Notes: generated from the letters alone by a model not told the origin. A stretch of DNA of 12,392 nucleotides from Methanomassiliicoccales archaeon (GCA_030636255.1 DAOVXH010000033.1:1-12392); one strand, 5' to 3'; numbered from the stretch's first letter, positions 1-8,150 are shown. Program-made: numbers and translations.

Positions 1-30
1 ATGTATCCAAACTCACAAATAATCTATTGT

Positions 31-36
31 CTATAA
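31..36 (+). promoter_or_regulatory. Possible TATA box of apgM
   Basis: The hexamer CTATAA lies about 26 nt before position 60, which would start transcription just ahead of the GGTGAT Shine-Dalgarno at 62-67. There is no clear purine-rich BRE in front of it, so the call rests on spacing alone. Confidence 0.3.
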
Positions 37-70
37 CCTCAGGGACGATAATCGCTTGGTTGGTGATGAT

Positions 71-1294
71 ATGGATACTATGAAGCTCCTGATGATAATA
101 TGTGATGGCATGGCAGACCGCCCCTGCCAGGAACTCAATGGAATGACGCCCCTGGAGGCCGCAGAAGTTCCCAATATGGACAGCCTGGCCAAGAAAGGTC
201 AATCAGGTTTAATGGATGTTATTGCTCCGGGCATTGTTCCTGGCAGCGACACTGCACATCTGGCATTATTGGGCTATGACCCCAGAAAAGTGTACACCGG
301 CAGAGGACCATTCGAGGCTGCTGGAGAGGGCCTGGAAGTTCACAAGGGCGATGTTGCTTTCAGATGTAATTTTTCCACAGTGGATGAAAACATGTGTGTC
401 ACAGACCGCAGGGCCGGAAGAATTTCCCAGGAAACCGACAAGCTGGCTGCCGCTCTAAATGGCATAAAAATTGAGGGCATCGAGATAATTTTCAAGGAAG
501 GTGTGGATCACCGTGCAGTGCTGATTCTCAGAGGGCATGGCCTCCATCCAGACATTACCGAAATTGACCCCCATGAGCTGTGTAAAATATTCGAGTCAAA
601 GCACAATATTCCTGAATCAAAAAAGACTGCAAGAATTCTAAATAAATTCACCAAAATGTCATATGAAATTCTCAGCCAGCACCCAGTGAACCTTGCCAGA
701 ATTGAAGAGGGAAAACCTCCGGCAAACATAGTACTGGCCCGTGGCTCTGGCTCGCCGCCGAATGTTCCATCTTTCACAGAACATCATAATGGCCTAAAGG
801 GAGCAGCAATTGTTGGAATATCTCTTGTCAAGGGACTGTGTCAGGTTTCTGGCCTGGACATAATTGATGTTCCTGGAGCAACCGGCTCCACCGATACTGA
901 CATCAATGCGAAAACAGAGGCAGCCATTAAAGCTCTCGAAACATATGATTTTGTCTTGCTTCATTTCAAGGCTCCAGACCTATATGGCCATGACGGTGAC
1001 GTCCCTGGAAAAGTTGATTTTATCCAGAGGATTGATGAGTCACTTGAAAAGATACTGGAACTGAAAAATACCATCATCTGCGTAACAGCAGACCATTCAA
1101 CACCATGCAGTGCAAAGGACCATACTGCGGATTCAGTGCCGGTTCTGATATACGGACCTGGATTGAGACATGATTCTGTGGAATGTTTCAATGAACTGGA
1201 TGCAATGTCCGGCGGTCTCGGGCACATAAGAGGTCACGAACTCATGCAGATGTTGTCTGGCCTTGCCGGGAAGAACCCCAAGTTCGGTGCATAG
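71..1294 (+). CDS. apgM: 2,3-bisphosphoglycerate-independent phosphoglycerate mutase, archaeal type
   Basis: Interconverts 3- and 2-phosphoglycerate in cytosolic glycolysis/gluconeogenesis through a phosphoserine intermediate; it belongs to the alkaline-phosphatase superfamily. Visible motifs, numbered from this start: IICDGMADRP near residue 9 (metal Asp12), VPGSDTAHLALLGYDP with the nucleophile Ser at about 59, YTGRGPFEA, the metal motif KAPDLYGHDGD (Asp303, His307), TADHSTPC (Asp341, His342) and His351 before TADSVPV. At 407 residues it is the normal length of the archaeal family. Start choice: GGTGAT at 62-67 sits 3 nt before the ATG at 71, like the SD spacing of other genes here. The ATG at 80 (MKLLMIICDGM) and the TTG at 56 are alternatives. 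A relative of this family (TIGR02535) has been proposed as homoserine kinase, but the VPGSDTAHLALLGYDP and DRRAGRIS segments fit the mutase branch (TIGR00306) better. The next gene starts 50 nt downstream on the same strand. Confidence 0.93.
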   Translation: MDTMKLLMIICDGMADRPCQELNGMTPLEAAEVPNMDSLAKKGQSGLMDVIAPGIVPGSDTAHLALLGYDPRKVYTGRGPFEAAGEGLEVHKGDVAFRCNFSTVDENMCVTDRRAGRISQETDKLAAALNGIKIEGIEIIFKEGVDHRAVLILRGHGLHPDITEIDPHELCKIFESKHNIPESKKTARILNKFTKMSYEILSQHPVNLARIEEGKPPANIVLARGSGSPPNVPSFTEHHNGLKGAAIVGISLVKGLCQVSGLDIIDVPGATGSTDTDINAKTEAAIKALETYDFVLLHFKAPDLYGHDGDVPGKVDFIQRIDESLEKILELKNTIICVTADHSTPCSAKDHTADSVPVLIYGPGLRHDSVECFNELDAMSGGLGHIRGHELMQMLSGLAGKNPKFGA

Positions 1295-1331
1295 GGTTTT
1301 TATTATTGAACATATACCCAGTAGATAATAA

Positions 1332-1337
1332 GGGAGG
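1332..1337 (+). promoter_or_regulatory. Ribosome binding site deciding the start at 1345
   Basis: GGGAGG lies 7 nt before the ATG at 1345. This rules in favour of 1345 over the in-frame TTG at 1306, which has no Shine-Dalgarno and would place this SD inside the coding sequence. Confidence 0.75.
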
Positions 1338-1344
1338 CTTCCTC

Positions 1345-2595
1345 ATGAGTAGGGATAAACTTGCAATTTCAGATGAGCGTGTTAAAGAAGTGAATGATTT
1401 TCTGTTGAACACCAATAGCCAGGTGATAAATGACCTGGTAATGTTGGTGGAGAAGCATGGTGGTGTTGACGAGATAAACCGCAAGGCAGCCGAGGCAGCC
1501 AAGCTGGACACAGTCCTGGCAAAGATGGATGCCCAGAACTCACCACATCTCAAGGACATTAATTGGTTAATGGAGCAGCGTGACAATGGCGCTTTCATCA
1601 AGATTCCAGAGTACCGCAAGAAAATTTTAGGTGAACAAGCAGACACAATGACCTTTGATGATGAAAATGCAGTAACCCTGGAAATTTCAGCATGCCAGTA
1701 TTTTTCATTCTTCATGGACGAAGCACGTCTAGCTATCCAAAATCAGGACCTAATGCCAGGTCGTATTATCCGTGTAAGGTTCATGAAGGAGCAGGAAGCT
1801 GACGGTGATTTACTGGCAATGACAGCCGCAACCGAGATTATTGGGGCCAGTCGCTGCGAAACCCTGGATACAAAAGGCACTGACGGTTCAAATGTTCATC
1901 TTGGAGGTCCAGATACAATAACCGGATACTTCGGAGGTGTTGGTCAGCCAAATACCCATGCTCTAAAATGGATTGATGAATTTTTGTACTATTACACAAA
2001 CTTCGGCGTAAAACAGGTGCTGAACATCAACCCTGGCACTGTCATGCTTGGGTACATGCTTCACAAGCTTGGAGTGGACATGGAGTTCAAGATATCTGTG
2101 TTCATGGGCAATGATAACCCATATGCAGTATTCTGGACACTCATGGCAGCACGTTTATTATCAAGGCCAGATGGCACAACCCCGCTTATCGGGTTCAATT
2201 ATTCCAACTCAGTGGACAATGCCACAATCGAGTCCAGCATGAACGTCAGAAAGGCATTCGGCCTTGAAGAAAACGTAAGATTCGAGCATCATATTACAGA
2301 GACATACAAGAGCATAGTTGTCCAGCCATACAATCGCCGTGAGGAACTTTTGCAATTAGGCCAGGTGCCGAATATCTCAGCAAAGCACGAGGGCGGAGAA
2401 ATTGCCCGTGAGCAGTCTCGAGAGCATCCTTCGGACATTCTGGAATACTTCCTGCCAAGGGAAGATGTTGAAGCAAACAATATGATGCCATTGCTTACTC
2501 AGAACTATCTGGACAAGCATGAGGCATTGAACATTACAGCCCAGGATTTGACAAAGCAGGGGCAGTCGTTTATAGCTGCTCAGAAATTACATTAA
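1345..2595 (+). CDS. Unrecognised conserved-looking soluble protein, 416 residues
   Basis: I do not recognise the family. The protein has no signal peptide, membrane segment or cysteine cluster. The first 70 or so residues are charged and helical-looking (repeated K/E/A). The middle holds a Gly/Asp-rich segment at about residues 175-198 (DTKGTDGSNVHLGGPDTITG, then YFGG), followed by GQPNTHALKWIDEF and then alternating hydrophobic stretches (QVLNINPGTVMLGYML, MEFKISVFMGNDNPYAVF, TTPLIGFNYSNSVDNATIES) that would suit an alpha/beta barrel or Rossmann-like enzyme. Histidines cluster in RFEHHITETYK, and NISAKHEGGE follows; either could bind metal or substrate. Codon use and base composition match the surrounding housekeeping genes. 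It lies 50 nt behind apgM and may be co-transcribed with it. Its last 26 nt overlap the 3' end of the convergent oxidoreductase gene. No function is proposed. Confidence 0.85.
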   Translation: MSRDKLAISDERVKEVNDFLLNTNSQVINDLVMLVEKHGGVDEINRKAAEAAKLDTVLAKMDAQNSPHLKDINWLMEQRDNGAFIKIPEYRKKILGEQADTMTFDDENAVTLEISACQYFSFFMDEARLAIQNQDLMPGRIIRVRFMKEQEADGDLLAMTAATEIIGASRCETLDTKGTDGSNVHLGGPDTITGYFGGVGQPNTHALKWIDEFLYYYTNFGVKQVLNINPGTVMLGYMLHKLGVDMEFKISVFMGNDNPYAVFWTLMAARLLSRPDGTTPLIGFNYSNSVDNATIESSMNVRKAFGLEENVRFEHHITETYKSIVVQPYNRREELLQLGQVPNISAKHEGGEIAREQSREHPSDILEYFLPREDVEANNMMPLLTQNYLDKHEALNITAQDLTKQGQSFIAAQKLH

Positions 2596-4369
2596 ACTCC
2601 GACAACCCTAACCTAGCCAGTGTCTCCTCGGTAGGCTTGCCTTCTTCATCCCAGCCCCGATGCTTGAAGTAATCTTGAACCTGGGATTCAAAGAATTCTC
2701 TGGAAATCTTCTTACCTTTCATGAGTCCGGAGCAGCTTTCTTCTTCATAGAACCTATCAGGTAAAATATCGTCTGCGTGGGTCCGGCCAGTTCTCATATT
2801 ATACAACCTTGAAAGGCTCTGAATTCTCTCTCCCATGGCAAGTAATTTCTCAGGAGTATAATCCCTGCCGGTTGCTGCGTTTAGGAATGGTGCCAGTCTG
2901 TCAAGGCCGTATGGCAGAAAGTCGCATATTATCATGCTGTTTCGGATATTGCCATCATCATGGCCAGACGATATGTAGGGTATCAGTGTGTCAATCTCCA
3001 GATTGCCGTTCATTTCATCGGAAATTGGCCAGAACCTGGTGTGGCTGGCAAAGTCTGCTGTTGTCAGGCTCAGTGCATGTGAGTAACATCCTAATGGATT
3101 CACCCCGGACAATTCCATTCCAGCTATCTGAATTGCAAAGTACCTTGAATCCTGACCAATAACCCAGGAAGCTGCCCTTGTTCCCTCGGCCAATGTGTCA
3201 CCAATGTCCTCACGGAAGGCGATTTTCTTGATTAATCCCAAAACCGTGTCCTTGGAGCCGAACTTTATCCAGGCATTATCTTCTGGTGATAAGAGGCCTT
3301 TCTCGGCAGCCTCCATTGCAAATGAGATTGTCCCGCCGCAGGAAATTGTGTCCAGCCCATAATCATCACATAGACTGTTTGCCTCTGAGACTGCCTTTGC
3401 ATCTGCAAGCTCGCACCCAGAGCCAAGATATGCTGCTGTTTCATACTCTGGCCCTTCGAAGTCCCCGCCGTCATATGTTACACGTTTGGAGCACATGATA
3501 ATACAATTAAAGCAGGAGCATGTCTCCCACTTTAGCTCATCTTTCATGGTCTCCGAGGTCAGGCTTTCATAATCATCCCACTGGCCGTACTTGAAATTAT
3601 GTGTTGGCAGGAATCCGCCTATTTCTTGACCCATGCGAATCCACATGGGTGTTCCAATATCATATCTTAATTGACGATTGGGATGAGCCAGCACATCCTT
3701 TGACAGTGCCTTTGTCAGGCTGCGAAATTCCTTAGGATTATGTAACTCAATTTTTTCCTTGCCTTCAATGACCAGTGCCTTGAGGTTCTTGGAGCCCATG
3801 ACTGCTCCTGCGCCGCCCCTTCCGAACTGGCGGTACTTGTCAGTGGAAATGCATGCGAATCGAATCTTATTTTCACCGGCCTGGCCAATGCTTGCAACAC
3901 GAGATTCAGGATGCCGCTCTATCAGGGCATCCTCAGTATCATAGCATCCCTTGCCCCATAGGTCATTGGCATCTAGAATCTTGACTTCTTCAGGAGTAAT
4001 ATGGATGTATTTTGGGCTCTTGGCGAATCCCTTGATGATAATATAATCATATCCAGAACCGCGAATTGCTGTGCCAAAATGGCCTCCTGCATGTGAGTCC
4101 AGAAAACCGCCAGTCAGTGGCGAACGGGTAACAAGGCATGAACGGTTGGAAGTTGTAATAGAGGTGCCAGTCAATGGCCCGGTAAGGAAAATCAATGGAT
4201 TTCCAGGGTCATAGGCCGAGAGAGAATCATCCTGCTTGCACAGTAGAGCAAGTCCAAGGCCCTTTCCACCCAGAAATTTGTCAATCAAATCCCAGTCTGG
4301 CTCGCCTATGGTAACTTCTTCGGTAATGAGGTCTATTTCCAGGTATTTGCCATGATATCCGCCGCGCAA
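2570..4369 (-). CDS. Tungsten-containing aldehyde:ferredoxin oxidoreductase family protein
   Basis: Family members oxidise aldehydes to acids with ferredoxin as acceptor, using a tungsto-bispyranopterin and one [4Fe-4S] cluster, in the cytosol of anaerobes. The 599 residues match the family's usual length. In order: an N-terminal GGYHGKYLEIDL and FLGGKGLGLALL; the pterin-binding GRGGAGAVMGSKNLKA at about 183-198; cluster cysteines C286-x2-C289-x3-C293 with the fourth probably C482 (SMIICDFLP); GPEYET at 306-311, where the family's catalytic Glu lies; and CDDYGLDTIS at 334-343. The usual region around the active-site His reads SLTTADFASHTR, somewhat diverged, so the substrate may differ from that of the classic Pyrococcus AOR. 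The start is TTG at 4369, 2 nt after the stop of homoserine dehydrogenase, with GGGAG upstream inside that gene; MRGGYHGK is the expected N-terminus. The substrate is unknown; the operon partner hints at an amino-acid-related semialdehyde, which is inference only. Confidence 0.92.
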   Translation of the reverse strand: MRGGYHGKYLEIDLITEEVTIGEPDWDLIDKFLGGKGLGLALLCKQDDSLSAYDPGNPLIFLTGPLTGTSITTSNRSCLVTRSPLTGGFLDSHAGGHFGTAIRGSGYDYIIIKGFAKSPKYIHITPEEVKILDANDLWGKGCYDTEDALIERHPESRVASIGQAGENKIRFACISTDKYRQFGRGGAGAVMGSKNLKALVIEGKEKIELHNPKEFRSLTKALSKDVLAHPNRQLRYDIGTPMWIRMGQEIGGFLPTHNFKYGQWDDYESLTSETMKDELKWETCSCFNCIIMCSKRVTYDGGDFEGPEYETAAYLGSGCELADAKAVSEANSLCDDYGLDTISCGGTISFAMEAAEKGLLSPEDNAWIKFGSKDTVLGLIKKIAFREDIGDTLAEGTRAASWVIGQDSRYFAIQIAGMELSGVNPLGCYSHALSLTTADFASHTRFWPISDEMNGNLEIDTLIPYISSGHDDGNIRNSMIICDFLPYGLDRLAPFLNAATGRDYTPEKLLAMGERIQSLSRLYNMRTGRTHADDILPDRFYEEESCSGLMKGKKISREFFESQVQDYFKHRGWDEEGKPTEETLARLGLSEFNVISEQL

Positions 4370-4371
4370 TC

Positions 4372-5409
4372 CTACAACTCCCTGTGAATGTTCAGCACAT
4401 CAATCATTATGGCAAAGCCAGTTTCTATCTTACCAGCTCCTGAGCCCTGAATGGTAATATCACCTGAAAGGTCTGTGCTGAATGTTAGTGCATTAACTGC
4501 TCCGCCAACACCGGCCAGTGGGTCGCTGAGTGGCAATTTTACTGGCTTCACAGAGGCAATTATCTTGCCGTCAACCAGTTTTGTTGAACCAATCAATTTG
4601 TATCGCATGTTTTCTGCCTTGGCCTGCTGCACATCCTCAATGGTAATTCCGGAGATTCCGATTCTCTCGGCATCGTCGGTTCCAATATTTCCTCCAAGGA
4701 CCACATTTGACAGAATAATGACCTTGGCCAGTGCATCGAATCCTTCAACATCTGCTGTTGGGTCTGCCTCTGCAAATCCAAGTTTTTGAGCAAGAGCAAG
4801 TGCATCATCATAGGCCATATTTTCCTCTTCCATCTTTTCCAGCATGAAATTGGTTGTGCCGTTGAGAATGCCTTTAATTTCTTTAACATCATTGACAGCC
4901 AGGCAATAGTCCAGCAGGTCGAAAATCGGAGTTCCGGACATGACAACTCCCTCGTATTTCAGAATGGCTTTATTTTGCTCTGCCAATCCGCATAATTCCT
5001 TGAAATGAAGTGTAATTGGGCCTTTATTGGTAGTGGCTATGCTCATGCCCTTTTTCAGTGCCTCGCGCATATGTGATGTTGCTGGCTCACCTGTTTTAAT
5101 GTCTGTGTATGTGACCTCCACCATGATGTCTGCATCTGCCTGCTGGATAGTAGCGATTGAATCTAGACCAGCAACTGCCCCTGGAGCAGAAAACTCATCT
5201 ATCTTCTTTCCTGCGCTGACATGTTCCAGGAAGGCTGGGATATCAATGCCCTCTGGTACCATGACCGAGCCCTTCATCATATCCGAGACTCCCACCAGCA
5301 CTGGCTCGAATCCAAATTTCTTGCTCAGCAATTCCTTCTTTTGAACCAGAATCTCAAGGAAACCCTGGCCAACAACTCCGCACCCTATCATGACTATTTT
5401 TCTCTGCAC
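4372..5409 (-). CDS. hom: Homoserine dehydrogenase, short form without ACT domain
   Basis: Reduces aspartate 4-semialdehyde to homoserine with NAD(P)H, the branch point to threonine and methionine. Numbered from this start: the Rossmann loop GCGVVGQG at 9-16, TTNKGP with a conserved Lys at about 129, the family signature GILNGTTNFML at about 180-190, and EADPTADVEGFDALAK, which carries the catalytic Asp and Lys (about 229). The protein ends near residue 345 without the C-terminal ACT regulatory domain of many bacterial enzymes, so feedback control by threonine through that domain is not expected. Start choice: AGGTGA lies just before the GTG at 5409, giving MQRKIVMIGCGVVG. An in-frame ATG at 5430 would add MAGQGEI, but both TATA-like boxes upstream predict transcription starting after that ATG. 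The 5430 start cannot be excluded and is what a gene finder may choose. It forms a tight operon with the downstream oxidoreductase. Confidence 0.93.
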   Translation of the reverse strand: MQRKIVMIGCGVVGQGFLEILVQKKELLSKKFGFEPVLVGVSDMMKGSVMVPEGIDIPAFLEHVSAGKKIDEFSAPGAVAGLDSIATIQQADADIMVEVTYTDIKTGEPATSHMREALKKGMSIATTNKGPITLHFKELCGLAEQNKAILKYEGVVMSGTPIFDLLDYCLAVNDVKEIKGILNGTTNFMLEKMEEENMAYDDALALAQKLGFAEADPTADVEGFDALAKVIILSNVVLGGNIGTDDAERIGISGITIEDVQQAKAENMRYKLIGSTKLVDGKIIASVKPVKLPLSDPLAGVGGAVNALTFSTDLSGDITIQGSGAGKIETGFAIMIDVLNIHREL

Positions 5410-5430
5410 GATTTCACCTTGTCCAGCCAT

Positions 5431-5450
5431 AATATAAGAATCTATATAAT
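5431..5450 (-). promoter_or_regulatory. TATA-like elements of the hom/oxidoreductase operon
   Basis: Read on the minus strand there is a TTATATAG box (TATATA at 5443-5448) and a second TTATATT at about 5431-5437. Placing the start site about 26 nt downstream gives roughly 5420 or 5408. The first leaves a short leader carrying AGGTGA before the GTG at 5409; the second would give a leaderless transcript beginning at that GTG. Confidence 0.45.
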
Positions 5451-5556
5451 CCTATCCAAAATAGCTGCCTAATAATAATAACAATGTTAATTCTATTAAA
5501 CGCATCAAAAATATTATTCTGTTTATTGATCCATATTATCTCAGTTAATAATCAGT

Positions 5557-5571
5557 CATGATAAATTCATG
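5557..5571. promoter_or_regulatory. Inverted repeat touching the lonB promoter
   Basis: The arms CATGA and TCATG flank a 5-nt centre (TAAAT). The dyad ends at the base before the purine-rich BRE-like CGAAGG of the lonB promoter, a typical place for an archaeal activator or repressor site. A 5-bp arm in AT-rich DNA can arise by chance. Confidence 0.25.
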
Positions 5572-5585
5572 CGAAGGTTTTATAT
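5572..5585 (+). promoter_or_regulatory. BRE/TATA promoter of lonB operon
   Basis: CGAAGG (5572-5577) followed directly by TTTTATAT (5578-5585) is a good archaeal BRE/TATA pair. It predicts transcription from about 5608 and a leader near 28 nt, which includes GGAG at 5622-5625, 10 nt before the lonB ATG. Confidence 0.6.
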
Positions 5586-5635
5586 CCATGAGGTAGTTAT
5601 TAGGAATATCAGTAAGAAAATGGAGCACTGGACAA

Positions 5636-7630
5636 ATGGAAAAAGAGCTTTGTGAACTGCCAACCGATGAGTGGATTAAGAAACTCAAATTCGAGTCTAC
5701 TGACCAGATAAAAATCCCACCTAAGCAGGCAGACCAGGTTATAGGCCAGGATGATGCAGTATATGTTATCAAGAAGGCAGCAGAGCAGAAGCGTCATGTC
5801 CTGCTTATTGGAGAACCGGGCACTGGAAAATCCATGCTTGCAAACTCTATGATTGATTATCTGCCAAAGGGTGAACTGGAAGATGTTATTGCCTACCCAA
5901 ATGCAGAGGATTCCAATGAGCCAGTTATCAAAATTGTTCCTGTTGGAAAGGGCAAGGAAATAGTCAAGGCCCAGAAGCAGGAGGTCATGCAGAGACAGAG
6001 CCAGAAGCTCCAGACAATGTTTACTATTGTTTTCCTTATAGTAGGATTCGCAATTATCATGTTCGCCATTGACCCGGAGCACAATCCAATGTGGATATTC
6101 TTCGGTATACTGGCAGCAGTTTTCATATACATGGTAACCAGGATGCCTGGAGGCCAACGTCGGGACGTTGGAGCAATACCAAAACTATTATTGAGCCATC
6201 AACCTGAGGATATGCCACCATTTATAGACGCAACTGGAGCCCATGCAGGCGCATTATTGGGCGATGTAAAGCATGACCCATTCCAGAGCGGCGGATTGGA
6301 GACACCACAACATGACCGTGTCGAGGTTGGAGCAATTCACAAGGCAAATAAAGGAATCCTGTTCGTAGATGAGATTAATATGCTTAAGATGGAGAGCCAG
6401 CAGAGCCTCCTAACAGCACTTCAGGAGGGCAAGTTCCCTATTGTCGGTCAGAGCGAGAGAAGCTCCGGCGCAATGGTGAAAAGTCAGCCAGTCCCATGTG
6501 ATTTCGTGCTTGTTGCAGCCGGTAACCTTGACTCAATTTATGGGGCCAGGGACGAGAACGGTATACAACACGGCGGAATGCACCCTGCTCTAAGGTCTAG
6601 AATACGTGGATATGGCTATGAGACCTACATGAAGACCACAATGCCAGATACTGCGGAGAACCGGAAGAAACTAGTGCGGTTCGTGGCCCAGGAAGTCAAT
6701 AAAGACAAGAAAATACCACATTTTGCCAAAGAAGCAGTTGCTGAGATTATTCGCGAGGCCCAGAGAAGGGCTGGAAGAAAGGGCCATTTGACCCTCAGAC
6801 TCAGAGAACTTGGAGGCCTAATCCGGGTTTCCGGTGACATAGCCAAAGAGAGAGATCTTCCATTGACCACAAGGGTCGAGGTTCAGGCAGCCAAGAGAGT
6901 TGCCAGGTCCCTTGAGCAGCAGATAGCTGACCGTTATGTTGAGCAGAACAAGGAATATGCCACCCTTCAGACAGAGGGCACAGCCATTGGCCTTGTCAAT
7001 GGACTGGCAGTGTTCGCAGGCGATGGCTCATTGGCTGAATACTCCGGTATGGTGCTTCCAATAGCCGCGGAAATAACTCCGGCACAGAAAAAGCATGGTG
7101 GTATGATTATTGCCACTGGCCGCCTCGGAGAGATGGCCAAGGAAGCCGTGCAAAACGTTTCTGCTCTAATCAAAAAGATGACTGGAACTGATATTTCCAA
7201 CCATGATATCCATGTTCAATTTGTTGAAAGTCGTTCTGGCACCGAGGGTGACTCGGCATCCATCTCTGTTGCAACTGCAATTTTCTCTGCACTTGAAGGC
7301 ATTGAGGTGGATCAGAGTGTTGCAATGACAGGCTCACTCAGTGTCCGTGGTAAGGTACTGCCAGTTGGCGGAGTAACAGCCAAGATTGAAGGTGCTGCGG
7401 CCATGGGATTGAAAACCGTGCTTATACCAAAGGCAAACATGCGTGATGTTATCCTTGATGACAAATACGCTGACAAAATAAAGGTCATTCCGGTTGAGAC
7501 ACTCAGTGATGTTCTGGAGCATTCCCTGGTGAAGGGAACCAAGAAAGAAGGACTGCTAATCAAGTTGGCAGCCATTCTACCGAAAACAAATGCATCTCCT
7601 TTACCAATCAAGGACATAATACCTGCATGA
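5636..7630 (+). CDS. lonB: Archaeal membrane-anchored ATP-dependent Lon protease (LonB)
   Basis: Hexameric AAA+ protease that degrades damaged and regulatory proteins at the inner face of the membrane. Domain order over 664 residues: Walker A GEPGTGKS at 59-66; an insertion with two transmembrane helices at about 128-146 and 151-168 that marks the archaeal LonB subfamily; Walker B ILFVDEIN at 241-248; sensor-1 Asn near 297; an Arg-rich SRIRGYG near 321, likely the arginine finger; LTLRLRELGGLIR near 385-397; and the C-terminal protease domain with catalytic Ser540 (TEGDSAS) and Lys583 (GGVTAKIEGA). The Ser-Lys spacing of 43 is that of Lon proteases. There is no bacterial LAN substrate-binding domain. 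The start ATG has GGAG 10 nt upstream; an ATG at 5620 is out of frame. It is the first gene of a three-gene run with nadM and pncC, and diverges from hom. Confidence 0.97.
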   Translation: MEKELCELPTDEWIKKLKFESTDQIKIPPKQADQVIGQDDAVYVIKKAAEQKRHVLLIGEPGTGKSMLANSMIDYLPKGELEDVIAYPNAEDSNEPVIKIVPVGKGKEIVKAQKQEVMQRQSQKLQTMFTIVFLIVGFAIIMFAIDPEHNPMWIFFGILAAVFIYMVTRMPGGQRRDVGAIPKLLLSHQPEDMPPFIDATGAHAGALLGDVKHDPFQSGGLETPQHDRVEVGAIHKANKGILFVDEINMLKMESQQSLLTALQEGKFPIVGQSERSSGAMVKSQPVPCDFVLVAAGNLDSIYGARDENGIQHGGMHPALRSRIRGYGYETYMKTTMPDTAENRKKLVRFVAQEVNKDKKIPHFAKEAVAEIIREAQRRAGRKGHLTLRLRELGGLIRVSGDIAKERDLPLTTRVEVQAAKRVARSLEQQIADRYVEQNKEYATLQTEGTAIGLVNGLAVFAGDGSLAEYSGMVLPIAAEITPAQKKHGGMIIATGRLGEMAKEAVQNVSALIKKMTGTDISNHDIHVQFVESRSGTEGDSASISVATAIFSALEGIEVDQSVAMTGSLSVRGKVLPVGGVTAKIEGAAAMGLKTVLIPKANMRDVILDDKYADKIKVIPVETLSDVLEHSLVKGTKKEGLLIKLAAILPKTNASPLPIKDIIPA

Positions 7631-7640
7631 GAGGAATAAT

Positions 7641-8150
7641 ATGAGAGGTCTTATAATCGGACGTTTTCAGCCATTTCACAAGGGGCATTTTGAGGTACTC
7701 AAAGAAATAGCTGGCCAGGTTGATAAACTTATTATCGGCATTGGAAGTGCCGACGAAAGCTATACTTTTGAGGATCCATTCACAGCCGGAGAACGACATC
7801 TCATGGTCTCCGAATCATTGAACCAGGCAGGAATTGACAATTACTATCTCATACCAATTGTGGACATTCACAGATATTCAGTCTGGGTGGCCCATGTAAA
7901 GAGCCTTGTACCGCCCTTTGACGCCATTTACACAAATAATGACCTAACTGCACGGCTTTTCCGAGAAGCAGGAATAGAAGTGCGCAGACCTGCCCTCTAT
8001 GACCGGGAGAAGTATTCCGGCAAGAAAGTAAGGCAAACAATGGTGGAAGAAGGAGACTGGCAGAGCCTTGTTCCTGAAGGCACAATAATGGTCATGGAAG
8101 AGATTGACGGTTCAAATCGTGTGAAAGAATTAGCTGGTGATGTGCAATGA
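7641..8150 (+). CDS. nadM: Nicotinamide-nucleotide adenylyltransferase, archaeal type
   Basis: Transfers the adenylyl group of ATP to nicotinamide mononucleotide (archaeal enzymes also use nicotinate mononucleotide), making NAD or its deamido form. The 169 residues match the archaeal NadM family. The nucleotidyltransferase motif GRFQPFHKGH occupies residues 7-16, with the HxGH histidines at 13 and 16. YSGKKVRQTM at 125-134 corresponds to the family's second ATP-binding motif (ISGTxIR in other members). It starts 10 nt after the lonB stop, with GAGAGGA just before the ATG, and its last 4 nt overlap the next gene. Confidence 0.96.
   Translation: MRGLIIGRFQPFHKGHFEVLKEIAGQVDKLIIGIGSADESYTFEDPFTAGERHLMVSESLNQAGIDNYYLIPIVDIHRYSVWVAHVKSLVPPFDAIYTNNDLTARLFREAGIEVRRPALYDREKYSGKKVRQTMVEEGDWQSLVPEGTIMVMEEIDGSNRVKELAGDVQ
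8136..8141 (+). promoter_or_regulatory. Ribosome binding site of pncC inside nadM
   Basis: GGTGAT lies 5 nt before the ATG at 8147 and supports that start over the internal ATG at 8174. It indicates translation of pncC coupled to nadM. Confidence 0.6.

Noticed and set aside
1..36. Eleven-codon frame at the window start
   Set aside because: It is too short, has no recognisable motif, and ends just before the apgM promoter; it is probably upstream non-coding sequence.
1242..1715. Minus-strand 157-codon frame across the apgM end and next gene start
   Set aside because: It overlaps two well-supported plus-strand genes, has a Ser/Leu-rich composition typical of an antisense shadow and no ribosome binding site.
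3265..3498. Open frames on both strands inside the oxidoreductase gene
   Set aside because: They are shadows of the well-supported 599-residue coding frame, with poor composition and no start signals.
5431..5635. RNA gene in the divergent spacer
   Set aside because: The region is AT-rich with promoters on both sides; no tRNA-like cloverleaf, kink-turn or conserved RNA motif was seen.
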